Positions 8,027 to 16,335 of a stretch of 64,000 nt of DNA are shown piece after piece; position 1 is the stretch's first letter, and each line of letters opens with the position of its first letter. The notes below the pieces were generated by a model, which worked only from the letters and a program-made list of their open reading frames with translations, had not been told where the DNA came from and searched no databases. The stretch is taken from the NCBI RefSeq assembly GCF_003581645.1, contig NZ_QXFK01000019.1, positions 62,001 through 126,000 on the forward strand. The letters run 5' to 3'. This DNA is from Pelagerythrobacter aerophilus (GTDB taxonomy: Bacteria > Pseudomonadota > Alphaproteobacteria > Sphingomonadales > Sphingomonadaceae). A program made the position numbers and the translations under genes.

Positions 8027-8701
8027 TCAGGGTGCGTCGAGCACGTAGCCGAGCGAGCGAACCGTGCGCAGCAGGCTGTCGGCCCCGGCGGTCTTGAGCG
8101 CCCGGCGCAGTCGACCGATCCACACGTCCACCGTGCGCTCGTCGATCGGCGGGTCCACCTTGCCAAGTCCCGCGATGAGCTCCGCGCGCGAGAGGACCTG
8201 GTTCGGGTTCTCGGCAAAGAAACGCAGCAGGCGGAGTTCATTGGGCCGCAGCGAGATCGGCTTGCCGCTCCAGCGCGCCTGTTGTGCGGCCAGGTCGATC
8301 GTCAGATCGCCCAGATCGATACGCTGCGCGTGATGCCGCTTGCGCTGATGCGAGTGGAGCGCGAGCACGCGGTCGAGCACGGACATCCGGTCGAGGGGAC
8401 CAATCATGTAATCGTCGGCCCCGGCCCGCAGCGCACGCCGGCGGTCCTCCATATCGTCGCTCTCGAGCACCATCGTGACGTGCGCGGCGGCCGTTCGGGG
8501 GTCGGCGCGCAGGCGGCGGCACATCTCGAGCCCGGCGAGATCGTCCATCACCCAGTCGACGAACGCCCAGATCGGCCCCTCGACGAGCTGTCGCGGCCCA
8601 TCTGGATATAAGCGCGCAAAGTCGAACCGTGTGCCGGCCTGCTCAAAACCTTCGAGCGTCTCGGCGAGCTCGTCGGTCAGGAAAATGTTGATCGCGTCCA
8701 C
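8027..8701 (-). CDS. PhoB/OmpR-family response regulator with atypical receiver
   Basis: A 224-residue transcription factor. The C-terminal ~100 residues form a winged helix of the OmpR/PhoB type: LSLRPNEL-like start (ISLRPNELRLLRFFAENPNQVLSR is spread over helix 1-2), recognition-helix region ERTVDVWIGRLRRAL, then TVRSLGYVL. The N-terminal half is a receiver whose phospho-acceptor region reads FVDWVMDDLAGLEMCR; the usual acidic pair near the N-terminus is poorly conserved. Two GTG starts are possible. I chose 8701 because AAGGGGA lies about 9 bp upstream; the GTG at 8722 has no ribosome site. It is convergent with the TonB receptor and has its own PHO-box-like repeat 41 bp upstream, so it may regulate itself and its neighbours. 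Confidence 0.8.
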   Translation of the reverse strand: MDAINIFLTDELAETLEGFEQAGTRFDFARLYPDGPRQLVEGPIWAFVDWVMDDLAGLEMCRRLRADPRTAAAHVTMVLESDDMEDRRRALRAGADDYMIGPLDRMSVLDRVLALHSHQRKRHHAQRIDLGDLTIDLAAQQARWSGKPISLRPNELRLLRFFAENPNQVLSRAELIAGLGKVDPPIDERTVDVWIGRLRRALKTAGADSLLRTVRSLGYVLDAP

Positions 8702-8742
8702 AGCGGCAGGTCCCCTTGTCACTGTCGGCTTGCCCCGCGCTT

Positions 8743-8760
8743 GTGACGGGTTGGTGACAG
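8743..8760 (-). promoter_or_regulatory. PHO-box-like direct repeat upstream of the OmpR-family regulator
   Basis: On the minus strand: CTGTCAC-CAAC-CCGTCAC, again 7-4-7. It lies in the 117-bp divergent region between this regulator and the Crp/Fnr gene. The region downstream is GC-rich and no good -10 is evident, so this may be an operator for autoregulation more than a complete promoter. Confidence 0.45.
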
Positions 8761-8818
8761 AGGAATGTCGAGGACGCAGCGTCGGAACCGCGCCAGTGGC
8801 GGCGCGTAGTCGTAAACA

Positions 8819-9586
8819 ATGAAAAGTGAACTTGAGCGCTATCCCCTAACCGGCCGGTTTCTGCTGGGGCGCTTGCGTCAGGCGATGTCGGATCGCGAGA
8901 AGGACGTTCTCGAGAGTTCGATCATCGACGTGCGCGAGTACGACGATGGACATCGCCTCCTGACGCGCGGCGAGGTTTGCGAACGCAGCACCATGCTGAT
9001 CGACGGCTTCATCGTGCGGGCGATTCATGAGAACGACCGGCGCTACATCGTCGGGATGCAAGTGCCGGGCGACTTCGTCGACCTTCACGCCTTCGCCCTG
9101 AAACGCCTCGATCACGACTTGGTGACGATCGGGCCTGCGAGAGTCGGCACGGTGATGCACGAGCGCCTCATCGAGCTCATGGCGACCGAACCGCATCTGT
9201 CGCGCGTGCTCTGGTTCTCCACGCTGCTCGACGCTGCCCTCCATCGGCAATGGCTGCTCAAGCTCGAGCAGCTCAAGGCCAACCGCCGCGTCGCGCATCT
9301 GCTGGCGGAAATCTGGCACCGTCTCGATATGGTTGGCCTTTCCAGGATGGACGGCTTCCGCTCCCCCCTTACCCAGACCGATCTGGCGGATATGAGCGGG
9401 ACCACTGCGGTACACATGAACCGTGCGATCGGAGAGCTACGCCGGCTCGGAGTGGCCGATTTTCGGCGCGGGACACTGACGTTCGCCGATCGCGCCAAGC
9501 TGGAAGAACACGGTGACTTCGATCCGACCTACCTCTATGGTCCAGGAGCACTGTACATCGGCAATTTGCTGGACCCGCAGGATTAG
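8819..9586 (+). CDS. Crp/Fnr-family transcriptional regulator
   Basis: A 255-residue regulator. The cyclic-nucleotide-binding-like beta-roll occupies residues ~15-130 (GHRLLTRGEVCERSTMLIDG; GMQVPGDFVDLHAF). A long dimer helix follows, then a Crp-type helix-turn-helix near residues 180-210 (LTQTDLADMSGTTAVHMNRAIGELRRLG). There is no N-terminal cysteine cluster, so it is not an iron-sulfur Fnr, and the cAMP-contacting arginine/serine pattern is not evident. It is divergent from the OmpR-family regulator. The ATG follows AACA directly and lacks a strong ribosome site. The stop is 71 bp before the RibB fusion gene, with a palindrome between them. Confidence 0.85.
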   Translation: MKSELERYPLTGRFLLGRLRQAMSDREKDVLESSIIDVREYDDGHRLLTRGEVCERSTMLIDGFIVRAIHENDRRYIVGMQVPGDFVDLHAFALKRLDHDLVTIGPARVGTVMHERLIELMATEPHLSRVLWFSTLLDAALHRQWLLKLEQLKANRRVAHLLAEIWHRLDMVGLSRMDGFRSPLTQTDLADMSGTTAVHMNRAIGELRRLGVADFRRGTLTFADRAKLEEHGDFDPTYLYGPGALYIGNLLDPQD

Positions 9587-9599
9587 ACCGAGACGGAGT

Positions 9600-9615
9600 T
9601 CACATTTTAATGTGA
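9600..9615. promoter_or_regulatory. palindromic operator candidate upstream of ribB fusion
   Basis: TCACAT-TTTA-ATGTGA is a perfect 6-bp inverted repeat with a 4-bp spacer, 42 bp before the start of the HTH-RibB fusion. TCACAT recurs at 9631-9636. The spacing fits binding by a dimeric HTH protein. Candidates are the fusion protein's own N-terminal HTH and the Crp/Fnr protein encoded just upstream. No FMN riboswitch is evident in the short leader. Confidence 0.45.
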
Positions 9616-9657
9616 TGCGCTATTGCGAAATCACATGCTGCTGTTTAAGTACGGCGT

Positions 9658-10953
9658 ATGACCGAACTCAGCACAGCAGCCATCAAGCAGAAAATCCAAG
9701 CCCTGGTCGATGCGGGCAAGATGTCGCGCGCCGGTATCGCGCGTGCGGCGGGACTACACGCCAACACCCTGCGTGAATGCAGCGACGAGGGCTGGAACCC
9801 GACGGCAGATACGCTGGCCAAGCTCGCCGCGTTCCTCAAGGAAAACGACGACCGCCCGGTACTCGCCACGATCGAGGAGATCATCGACGAGGCGCGCAAC
9901 GGGCGCATGTTCGTGCTGGTCGACGACGAGGACCGCGAGAACGAGGGTGACCTGGTGATTCCCGCCCAGATGGCCACGCCGGCTGCGATCAACTTCATGG
10001 CGACGCACGGCAAGGGCCTGATCTGCCTGTCGATGACCAAGGCGCGCTGCGACCAACTGCGCCTCGAACCGATGAGCCGCAACAATCGTACGCGGCACGA
10101 AACCGCCTTCACCACGTCGATCGAGGCGCGTGAGGGGGTCACTACCGGAATCAGCGCAGGCGACCGTGCGCGCACGATCAGCGTTGCTATCGACGCTTCG
10201 CACGGCCCCGATGACATCGTCACCCCAGGGCATGTCTTCCCGCTCGTGGCGCGCGAAGGCGGTGTGCTGGTCCGGGCAGGTCATACCGAGGCGGCGGTCG
10301 ATATCTCGCGGCTCGCAGGACTCAATCCGTCGGGCGTGATCTGCGAGATCATGAACGACGATGGGACGATGGCGCGGCTCGACGATCTAATCGCCTTCGC
10401 CCGTCGGCACGATCTGAAGGTCGGCACCATTCGCGACCTCATCGCCTATCGCCGCAAGCACGATCACATGGTCGAGAAGCGCGCCGAGACCCGCTTCGCC
10501 AGCCGCTTCGGCGGCGCGTGGAACGCGATCAGCTTCCACAACAAGGCGACCGGCGACGACACGCTGGCTCTCGTCCTCGGCCGGATCGACCCGGGCAAGC
10601 CGACGCTCGTGCGCATGCACCTGCTCAACCCGTTCGCCGACATCTTCGGCGAGGATTCGCCCCGCGGAGGCCTGCTGCAGAAGTCGATGGAGATTATCGC
10701 CGGAGAAGGCGCCGGCGTGATCGTGGTGATCAACAAGTCGGCGGGCAAGGACATGACGGCGATCACCCGCCTGCACCGCGGCGAACCGATCGAGCAGGAT
10801 ATCGAGGAATTCCGCGACTACGGCGTAGGCGCGCAGATCCTGGCCGAACTCGGCGTGCACGACATGGAGCTGCTGAGCAACTCGCACCACTCGCTGGTGG
10901 CGCTCGAAGGCTACGGCCTGTCGATCGTGGGCAATCGCCCGTTCGAAGACTGA
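9658..10953 (+). CDS. ribB: HTH-RibB-GCHII-like fusion (3,4-DHBP synthase)
   Basis: A 431-residue fusion. Residues 1-62 form a small XRE-like HTH (KMSRAGIARAAGLHANTLRE). Residues ~70-265 form 3,4-dihydroxy-2-butanone-4-phosphate synthase, which makes the four-carbon riboflavin precursor from ribulose 5-phosphate; its active-site motifs DDEDRENEGD, FTTSIEAREGVTTG, GHVFPL and RAGHTEA are intact. Residues ~270-431 resemble GTP cyclohydrolase II, but the zinc-binding cysteines normally found after the RVHSE-like strand are absent. The equivalent segment reads RMHLLNPFADIFGED, so this half is probably catalytically dead. The weak ribosome site and upstream palindrome suggest tight control. The added HTH could allow feedback regulation by the enzyme itself. 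Confidence 0.88.
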   Translation: MTELSTAAIKQKIQALVDAGKMSRAGIARAAGLHANTLRECSDEGWNPTADTLAKLAAFLKENDDRPVLATIEEIIDEARNGRMFVLVDDEDRENEGDLVIPAQMATPAAINFMATHGKGLICLSMTKARCDQLRLEPMSRNNRTRHETAFTTSIEAREGVTTGISAGDRARTISVAIDASHGPDDIVTPGHVFPLVAREGGVLVRAGHTEAAVDISRLAGLNPSGVICEIMNDDGTMARLDDLIAFARRHDLKVGTIRDLIAYRRKHDHMVEKRAETRFASRFGGAWNAISFHNKATGDDTLALVLGRIDPGKPTLVRMHLLNPFADIFGEDSPRGGLLQKSMEIIAGEGAGVIVVINKSAGKDMTAITRLHRGEPIEQDIEEFRDYGVGAQILAELGVHDMELLSNSHHSLVALEGYGLSIVGNRPFED

Positions 10954-10965
10954 CCAGCCGCCCGC

Positions 10966-12129
10966 TTACATGGAGCGGGCGATCAGCATCTTCATGATCT
11001 CGTTCGAGCCGCCGAAGATCCGCGTGACGCGGCTGTCGCGGAACATCTTCGCGATCGGGTATTCGTTGATGTAACCCCAGCCGCCGTGGAGCTGGAGGCA
11101 CTTGTCGACGACCTCCCCCTGCAGCTCCGTCAGCCAGTACTTGGCGATCGAAGCCGTGGTGACGTCGAGCTCACCCTTGAGCAGCTTGGCGATGCAGTCG
11201 TTGAGGAAGACTTTCGCCGCGGTGCCGCGCGCCTTGAGATCGGCGAGCACGAACTGGGTGTTCTGGAAATCCCAGATCGTCTGCCCGAAAGCCTTGCGCT
11301 GCTTGACGTACTCGACCGTCGTGTCGAGCGCCTTCTCGATCGTGCTCATCGCGCCGACCGCGATCACCAGCCGCTCCTGCGGCAATTCCCCCATGAGCTG
11401 ATAGAAGCCGCGCCCTTCCTGACCACCGAGCACATTCTCGGCTGGGATGAAGACATCGTCGAAGAACAGCTCGCTGGTATCGGCCGCGTCCATGCCGATC
11501 TTGTCGAGCTTCTTGCCGCGGCGGAAGCCGTCCGCTCCCTCGGTCTCCAGGCACATCAGGCTGATGCCCTTGGCCCGTTCGTTCGGATTCGTCTTGGCGA
11601 CGACGACGATGAAGTTGGCGAGTTGCCCGCTGGAGATGAAGGTCTTGGCGCCGTTGAGGCGGTAGCCGTTGCCGTCCTTCACCGCCGTCGTGGCGACGTT
11701 CTGGAGATCGGACCCGACGCCGGGCTCGGTCATCGCGATCGCAGAGATCAGCTCGCCCGAGACGAGTCGCGGCAGCCAGCGCTTCTTCTGCTCCTCGGTC
11801 CCGTGGCGGACGATGTACGGGAGGATGATGACGTTGTGGAGCGAGCTGGCGAAGCCGTCGACGCCCTTCTCCGCCTGTTGGTCGAGCACGACCAGGTCAT
11901 GCCGGAAATCGCCGCCGTGGCCGCCGTACTCGGTCGGCACGGTCATGCCGAGAAGGCCAGCCGCACCCGCTTCGGTCCAGAACTCGCGCTCGACCATGCC
12001 GTCCTCGCGCCACTTCTCGACTCGCTTTTCCGGTGCGTGCTGTTCGAAGAACTTGCCGACCGCATCCCGGAAGACGGCGATCTCCTCGTCCTGCATGAAC
12101 TCGGGGTCGGGGACATCGATAACGGGCAT
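10966..12129 (-). CDS. acyl-CoA dehydrogenase
   Basis: A 387-residue flavoenzyme that introduces an alpha,beta double bond into an acyl-CoA. N-terminal helical domain; then AMTEPGVGSDL, the FAD/substrate motif; then LNGAKTFISSG and a C-terminal helical domain with RKAFGQTIWDFQ and QLHGGWGYINEYP. Near the C-terminus the usual Y-E-G-T glutamate is replaced (RIFGGSNEI), as in long-chain and branched-chain subfamilies that keep the base elsewhere. The ATG at 12129 has GGAGAGGAA upstream. Last gene of the minus operon with the racemase and enoyl-CoA hydratase, so it probably acts on a methyl-branched or side-chain acyl-CoA. Confidence 0.9.
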   Translation of the reverse strand: MPVIDVPDPEFMQDEEIAVFRDAVGKFFEQHAPEKRVEKWREDGMVEREFWTEAGAAGLLGMTVPTEYGGHGGDFRHDLVVLDQQAEKGVDGFASSLHNVIILPYIVRHGTEEQKKRWLPRLVSGELISAIAMTEPGVGSDLQNVATTAVKDGNGYRLNGAKTFISSGQLANFIVVVAKTNPNERAKGISLMCLETEGADGFRRGKKLDKIGMDAADTSELFFDDVFIPAENVLGGQEGRGFYQLMGELPQERLVIAVGAMSTIEKALDTTVEYVKQRKAFGQTIWDFQNTQFVLADLKARGTAAKVFLNDCIAKLLKGELDVTTASIAKYWLTELQGEVVDKCLQLHGGWGYINEYPIAKMFRDSRVTRIFGGSNEIMKMLIARSM

Positions 12130-12155
12130 GAAAGCGTTCCTCTCCGGTTGTTCTG

Positions 12156-13307
12156 TCAGGCGACCGTGCCCGCTTCGCGCAGGGCGGCAATCTCGGCCTC
12201 GTCCATACCCAGCGCGGCGAGGATCGCATCGCTGTCGTCGCCGGGCATCGGGGCGGAGGCGGGAATATCGGTGGTCGTTGCCGAATAGCGGGGGGCGGGG
12301 GCGGGCTGGAGATCGTTGTCGATCTTTAGAAAGGTTGCGCGTGTGACGTTGTGGGGATGGTTTGCCGCCTCGCTCATGGTCAGGACCGGGGCGTAGCAGA
12401 CGTCGGTGTGTTCCAGCAGCGCGTCCCATTCGTCGCGGGTCCTGGTCCTGAACAGCGCGGCGAGCTTGTCCTTGAGCATGCCCCACTTCGCGCGGTCGTG
12501 CTGGGCGTCGAAGTCGCGGTCGTCCTCCAGCCCGAGGAGACGGCGCAGCTCGGCATAGAACTGCGGCTCGATGCTGCCGATCGAGACGAACTTGCCGTCG
12601 CCGGTCTCGTAGGTGTCGTAGAAGTGCGCGCCGGTATCGAGCATGTTGGCGCCGAGATCTTCCGACCAGACGCCCATGTTCTTCATGCCGTGGATCATGG
12701 CCATGAGCACCGCGGTGCCGTCGGTCATCGCGGCGTCGATCACCTGCCCTTCCCCGCCGCGGGCGACGTTGAGCAGCGCGGAGACCATGCCGAAGGCGAG
12801 CATCATCCCCCCGCCGCCGAAGTCGCCGACCATGTTGATCGGCGGGGTCGGCTTGCCGCCCGCGCGCCCGTAGTGGGCCAGCGCGCCGGCGAGCGCGATG
12901 TAGTTGATGTCGTGCCCGGCGTAGGGAGCATAGGGGCCGGTCTGCCCCCACCCGGTCATGCGGCCATAGACGAGCTTCGGATTGTCCTGCAGCAGCACCT
13001 CGGGCCCGAGCCCGAGCCGCTCCATCACACCGGGCCGGAAGCCTTCGATAATTCCGTCCGCGCTGGCACAGAGCCTGCGCGCGAGCCCCACGCCCTCAGC
13101 CGTCTTGAGGTTCAGCGCGATCGACTTGCGCCCGCGGGCCAGCACATCGCCCGTCGCCACCGGCTGGGACCCGCCGCGCCCGCCGCTCGCGCGGTCGATG
13201 CGGACCACTTCGGCGCCGTGGTCGGCAAGCATCATGCCGCAGAACGGACCCGGTCCGATCCCGGCGAATTCGACGATACGCAGTCCGGCGAGCGGCCCTC
13301 CGGCCAT
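12156..13307 (-). CDS. CaiB/BaiF CoA-transferase family, alpha-methylacyl-CoA racemase type
   Basis: A 383-residue class III CoA-transferase-fold protein. The N-terminus (PLAGLRIVEFAGIGPGPF) and the RIDRASGGRGG segment match alpha-methylacyl-CoA racemases better than true CoA-transferases. RGRKSIALNLK and HDINYIALAGAL, around the conserved aspartate, are also present. Such enzymes epimerise 2-methylacyl-CoA esters so that stereospecific dehydrogenases can act on them, for example in isoprenoid or sterol side-chain oxidation. Its ATG overlaps the enoyl-CoA hydratase stop (TAATG), so the two are translationally coupled. Confidence 0.85.
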   Translation of the reverse strand: MAGGPLAGLRIVEFAGIGPGPFCGMMLADHGAEVVRIDRASGGRGGSQPVATGDVLARGRKSIALNLKTAEGVGLARRLCASADGIIEGFRPGVMERLGLGPEVLLQDNPKLVYGRMTGWGQTGPYAPYAGHDINYIALAGALAHYGRAGGKPTPPINMVGDFGGGGMMLAFGMVSALLNVARGGEGQVIDAAMTDGTAVLMAMIHGMKNMGVWSEDLGANMLDTGAHFYDTYETGDGKFVSIGSIEPQFYAELRRLLGLEDDRDFDAQHDRAKWGMLKDKLAALFRTRTRDEWDALLEHTDVCYAPVLTMSEAANHPHNVTRATFLKIDNDLQPAPAPRYSATTTDIPASAPMPGDDSDAILAALGMDEAEIAALREAGTVA

Positions 13308-14068
13308 TACTTGCCTGTCCAGTTCGGCTTGCGCTTCTCGGCGAAGGCGGCGGCGCCCTCGCGCGCATCCTCGCTGACGAAGACCTGCCCGATCATCGGC
13401 GCCTGGCGATCGTAGCGCTCGTCCATCGGCCAGGCGCGCGATTCGCGGATGATCTGCTTGGACAGGCGCACCGCGAGCGGGCCGTTCTCCGCGATCCGGC
13501 CCGCCAGTTCGAGCGCGCCGTCGAGCGCGGAGCCTTCGACCACGCGGTTGATCAGGCCGAGCTCGTAAGCGCGCGCGGCGTCGATGAAATCGCCGGTCAG
13601 CGCCAGTTCCATCGCGATCCGTTCCGGGATCTGGTCGGGCAGCATCATCACGCCCCCCGCCCCCGCGACGAGGCCGCGCTTCACTTCGGGAATGCCGAAC
13701 TTCGACTGGCTGCTCGCCACGACCAGGTCGCAGGCGATCATCAGCTCGAGCCCGCCGGCAAGCGCATAGCCCTCGACCGCGGCGATCAGCGGCTTCTTCG
13801 GCGGCGCCTGGACCACGCCCCCGAAACCGCGCCCTTCGATCATCGGCGATTCGCCGCGCAGGAAGCCCTTGAGGTCCATCCCCGAGCAGAACGTGCCGCC
13901 CGCCCCGGTGAGGATGCCGACCCGCAGATCGTCTTCCGCGTCGAGCCGGTCCATCGCCGCCGCGATCCCCTCGGCCCCCGCCTTGTTCATGGCGTTCTTC
14001 GCTTCGGGGCGGTTGATCGTGACGATCAGCACGCCGTCGCGCACCTCTGTCAGCAGCTCCTCGCTCAT
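13307..14068 (-). CDS. enoyl-CoA hydratase/isomerase family protein
   Basis: A 253-residue crotonase-fold protein. It has the oxyanion-hole segment GAGGTFCSGMDLKGF, the second oxyanion region EGYALAGGLELMIACDL, and IPEVKRGLVAGAGG, where the catalytic Glu positions lie. I start it at 14068 (MSEELL) with GGAG upstream; an upstream in-frame codon would add a 17-residue basic leader. It is the first gene of the minus operon (hydratase, racemase, dehydrogenase) and is divergent from the thiolase operon. The substrate is probably a medium or branched enoyl-CoA; the exact one is unknown. Confidence 0.87.
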   Translation of the reverse strand: MSEELLTEVRDGVLIVTINRPEAKNAMNKAGAEGIAAAMDRLDAEDDLRVGILTGAGGTFCSGMDLKGFLRGESPMIEGRGFGGVVQAPPKKPLIAAVEGYALAGGLELMIACDLVVASSQSKFGIPEVKRGLVAGAGGVMMLPDQIPERIAMELALTGDFIDAARAYELGLINRVVEGSALDGALELAGRIAENGPLAVRLSKQIIRESRAWPMDERYDRQAPMIGQVFVSEDAREGAAAFAEKRKPNWTGK

Positions 14069-14124
14069 CCCATCCACTCCATTTCTTATCGAAACTGTTC
14101 TTGTGCCCTTGCTGGCCAAGCTTT

Positions 14125-14134
14125 ACGCATGCGT
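14125..14134. promoter_or_regulatory. palindrome in divergent beta-oxidation promoter region
   Basis: ACGCATGCGT is a perfect 10-bp palindrome extended imperfectly by TT/AA flanks (14123-14137). It sits midway in the 104-bp region between the divergent enoyl-CoA hydratase and thiolase operons. That is where a TetR- or GntR-type acyl-CoA-responsive repressor would act on both. No repressor gene is encoded nearby. Confidence 0.3.
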
Positions 14135-14172
14135 CAACTGATTTACGGAAAACGAACGGAAGGATTGCTGCA

Positions 14173-15441
14173 ATGGGCGAGGCCTACATCATCGACGCGG
14201 TGCGGACCCCGCGGGGTATCGGCAAGGTGGGCAAGGGCGCGCTCGCGCACATGCACCCGCAGCACCTCGCCGCGACGGTGCTCAAGGCCATTGCGGAGCG
14301 CAATTCGCTCGACACGAAAGACGTCGACGACGTGATCTGGTCGACCAGCACGCAGAAGGGCAAGCAGGGCGGCGACCTGGGCCGGATGGCGGCGCTCGAC
14401 GCCGGCTACGACATCACGAGTTCGGGCATGACGCTCGACCGCTTCTGCGGCGGCGGGATCACCAGCGTGAACCTCGCCGCGGCGCAGGTGATGAGCGGCA
14501 TGGCCGATCTCGTCGTCGCCGGCGGGACCGAGATGATGAGCTATACCGCCTCCTCCACGCAGGAGGAAATGCAGGCCGGCCTCATGCCGCTGGGCATGGG
14601 TTCGGGCAACGAGCGCCTGCGTCAGGTACACCCGCAGAGCCACCAGGGGGTGTGCGGCGACGCGATCGCGACGATCGAGGGCTTCACCCGCGAGGAGCTC
14701 GACGCACTCGCGCTGCGCAGCCAGAAGAACGCCGCGCGCGCGATCGAGGAAGGCCGGTTCGACAAGTCGCTCGTCCCAGTGGTGGACGATCAGGGCAATG
14801 TCGTGCTCGACCGCGAAGAATTCCCGCGTCCGCAGACGACGGAGGAAGGGCTTGCGGAGCTTCAGCCCAGCTTCGCGAAGATCGCCAACACGCCGCTCGA
14901 CGACAAGGGCACGACGTTTGCCGGGCTGGTCACGCAGAAGTACCCCGACCTCGAGATCAAGCACTTCCACCATGCAGGCAACAGCTCCGGCGTGGTCGAT
15001 GGCGCGGCGGCCGTGCTGCTGGCGAGCAAGGACTATGCGCAGAGCCACGGCCTCAAGCCGCGCGCGCGGATCGTCGCCACCGCCAATCAGGGCGACGACC
15101 CGACGCTGATGCTCAACGCCCCGGTTCCGGCGGCGAAGAAGGTGCTCGCGAAGGCCGGCCTGACCAAGGACGACATCGACCTGTGGGAGATCAACGAGGC
15201 CTTCGCCGTCGTCGCCGCGAAGTTCATCCGCGACCTCGACCTTCCCGAGGACAAGGTGAACGTGAACGGCGGCGCGATCGCACTGGGGCACCCGATCGGC
15301 GCGACCGGATCGATCCTGATCGGCACCGCGCTCGACGAGCTCGAACGCACCGGCGGGCGCTATGCGCTGGTGACGATGTGCGCGGCGGGCGGTATGGCAC
15401 CGGCGATCGTGATCGAGCGCGTCGAAGACTTCGTGGACTGA
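14173..15441 (+). CDS. acetyl-CoA acetyltransferase / 3-ketoacyl-CoA thiolase
   Basis: A 422-residue thiolase that cleaves a 3-ketoacyl-CoA, releasing acetyl- or propionyl-CoA. The nucleophilic cysteine is in LDRFCGGGITS, followed by NEAFA, GHPIGATGS with the catalytic histidine, and the second cysteine in TMCAAGG. A start at 14173 follows GGAAGG; the open frame extends upstream without support. It opens a plus-strand operon with an alpha/beta hydrolase and an acyl-CoA dehydrogenase, divergent from the racemase operon, together making a nearly complete beta-oxidation set. It differs from the FadA6-like thiolase at 60885. Confidence 0.9.
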   Translation: MGEAYIIDAVRTPRGIGKVGKGALAHMHPQHLAATVLKAIAERNSLDTKDVDDVIWSTSTQKGKQGGDLGRMAALDAGYDITSSGMTLDRFCGGGITSVNLAAAQVMSGMADLVVAGGTEMMSYTASSTQEEMQAGLMPLGMGSGNERLRQVHPQSHQGVCGDAIATIEGFTREELDALALRSQKNAARAIEEGRFDKSLVPVVDDQGNVVLDREEFPRPQTTEEGLAELQPSFAKIANTPLDDKGTTFAGLVTQKYPDLEIKHFHHAGNSSGVVDGAAAVLLASKDYAQSHGLKPRARIVATANQGDDPTLMLNAPVPAAKKVLAKAGLTKDDIDLWEINEAFAVVAAKFIRDLDLPEDKVNVNGGAIALGHPIGATGSILIGTALDELERTGGRYALVTMCAAGGMAPAIVIERVEDFVD

Positions 15442-15452
15442 GGGGGGCGCAC

Positions 15453-16322
15453 ATGGACCTGATCGGCCCCGTCTCGCGCAGCTATATCTCGCAGCGCACC
15501 AAGCTGCATTACGCCGACTGGGGCAATCCCGAGGCTCCGCCGCTGATCCTGCTCCACGGCGGGCGCGACCACTGCCGGAGCTGGGACTGGACCGCGAAGG
15601 CGCTACGCGACGACTGGCACGTGATCTGCCCCGATCTGCGCGGCCACGGCGACAGCGGATGGAGCCGCACCGGCCATTACCAGGTGATGGGCTACGTCTT
15701 CGACCTGCTGCAGTTGGTGCTGCTCAACGATCTGGCGCCCGTCACGATCGTGGCCCACTCGCTGGGCGGCAACGTCGCGCTGCGCTTCGCCGGCCTCTAT
15801 CCCGACAAAGTGCGCAAGCTCGTTGCGATCGAGGGGCTCGGTTCCTCCCCCGAACGGCAGGCGGAGCGCGAGGCGATGGGGCCGGAGAAGATCTGGGGCG
15901 ACTATTTCGAGAAGAAGCGCGAGGCGGCCGCGCGCCAGCCGCGCCGCTATGCCACGTTCGAGGATGCGTTGAGCCGCATGCACGAAGCGAACAGCTACCT
16001 TTCCGCGGAACAGGCGCTCCACCTCACCCAGCACGCGGTGATGCGCAACGAGGACGGCACGTTCAGCTGGAAGTTCGACCCGCACGTCCACGCCTGGCCG
16101 CCGGAGGACATGACCTATCGCCAGATGGAAGCGCTGTGGAACCGGATCGAGTGCCCGACGCGGCTGATCTACGGCAACGACAGCTGGGCATCGAACCCGG
16201 CGAAGGACGGCCGCCTCGCGCATTTCCGCACCGCCACCGTGACCGACTACGACAACGCCGGCCACTGGGTTCACCACGACCGTTTCGACGACTTCCTGGC
16301 GGAACTGCGCGAATTCCTCTGA
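15453..16322 (+). CDS. alpha/beta hydrolase
   Basis: A 289-residue alpha/beta-hydrolase-fold enzyme. The oxyanion region is LLHGGRDHCRSW, the nucleophile elbow is AHSLGGN, and a late catalytic histidine lies in NAGHWVHHD. The acid is probably in IYGNDSW. It starts 11 bp after the thiolase stop, with GGGGGG upstream of ATG 15453. Members act on esters, lactones or thioesters. In this operon an acyl-CoA thioesterase or ring-opening hydrolase is plausible, but the substrate is not determined by the sequence. Confidence 0.82.
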   Translation: MDLIGPVSRSYISQRTKLHYADWGNPEAPPLILLHGGRDHCRSWDWTAKALRDDWHVICPDLRGHGDSGWSRTGHYQVMGYVFDLLQLVLLNDLAPVTIVAHSLGGNVALRFAGLYPDKVRKLVAIEGLGSSPERQAEREAMGPEKIWGDYFEKKREAAARQPRRYATFEDALSRMHEANSYLSAEQALHLTQHAVMRNEDGTFSWKFDPHVHAWPPEDMTYRQMEALWNRIECPTRLIYGNDSWASNPAKDGRLAHFRTATVTDYDNAGHWVHHDRFDDFLAELREFL

Positions 16323-16335
16323 GCGGCGGAGCATC

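Noticed and set aside
5230-8241. 1003-codon open frame antisense to the TonB receptor and regulator
   Set aside because: It is the mirror frame of a clear receptor gene; the translation has no domain, is rich in Arg/Gly/Val from GC-rich codon shadows, and runs through two genes and a terminator.
8741-8760. Treating 8722 as the regulator start
   Set aside because: That GTG has no ribosome site and lies only 20 bp from the PHO-like repeat; the GTG at 8701 with AAGGGGA is better.
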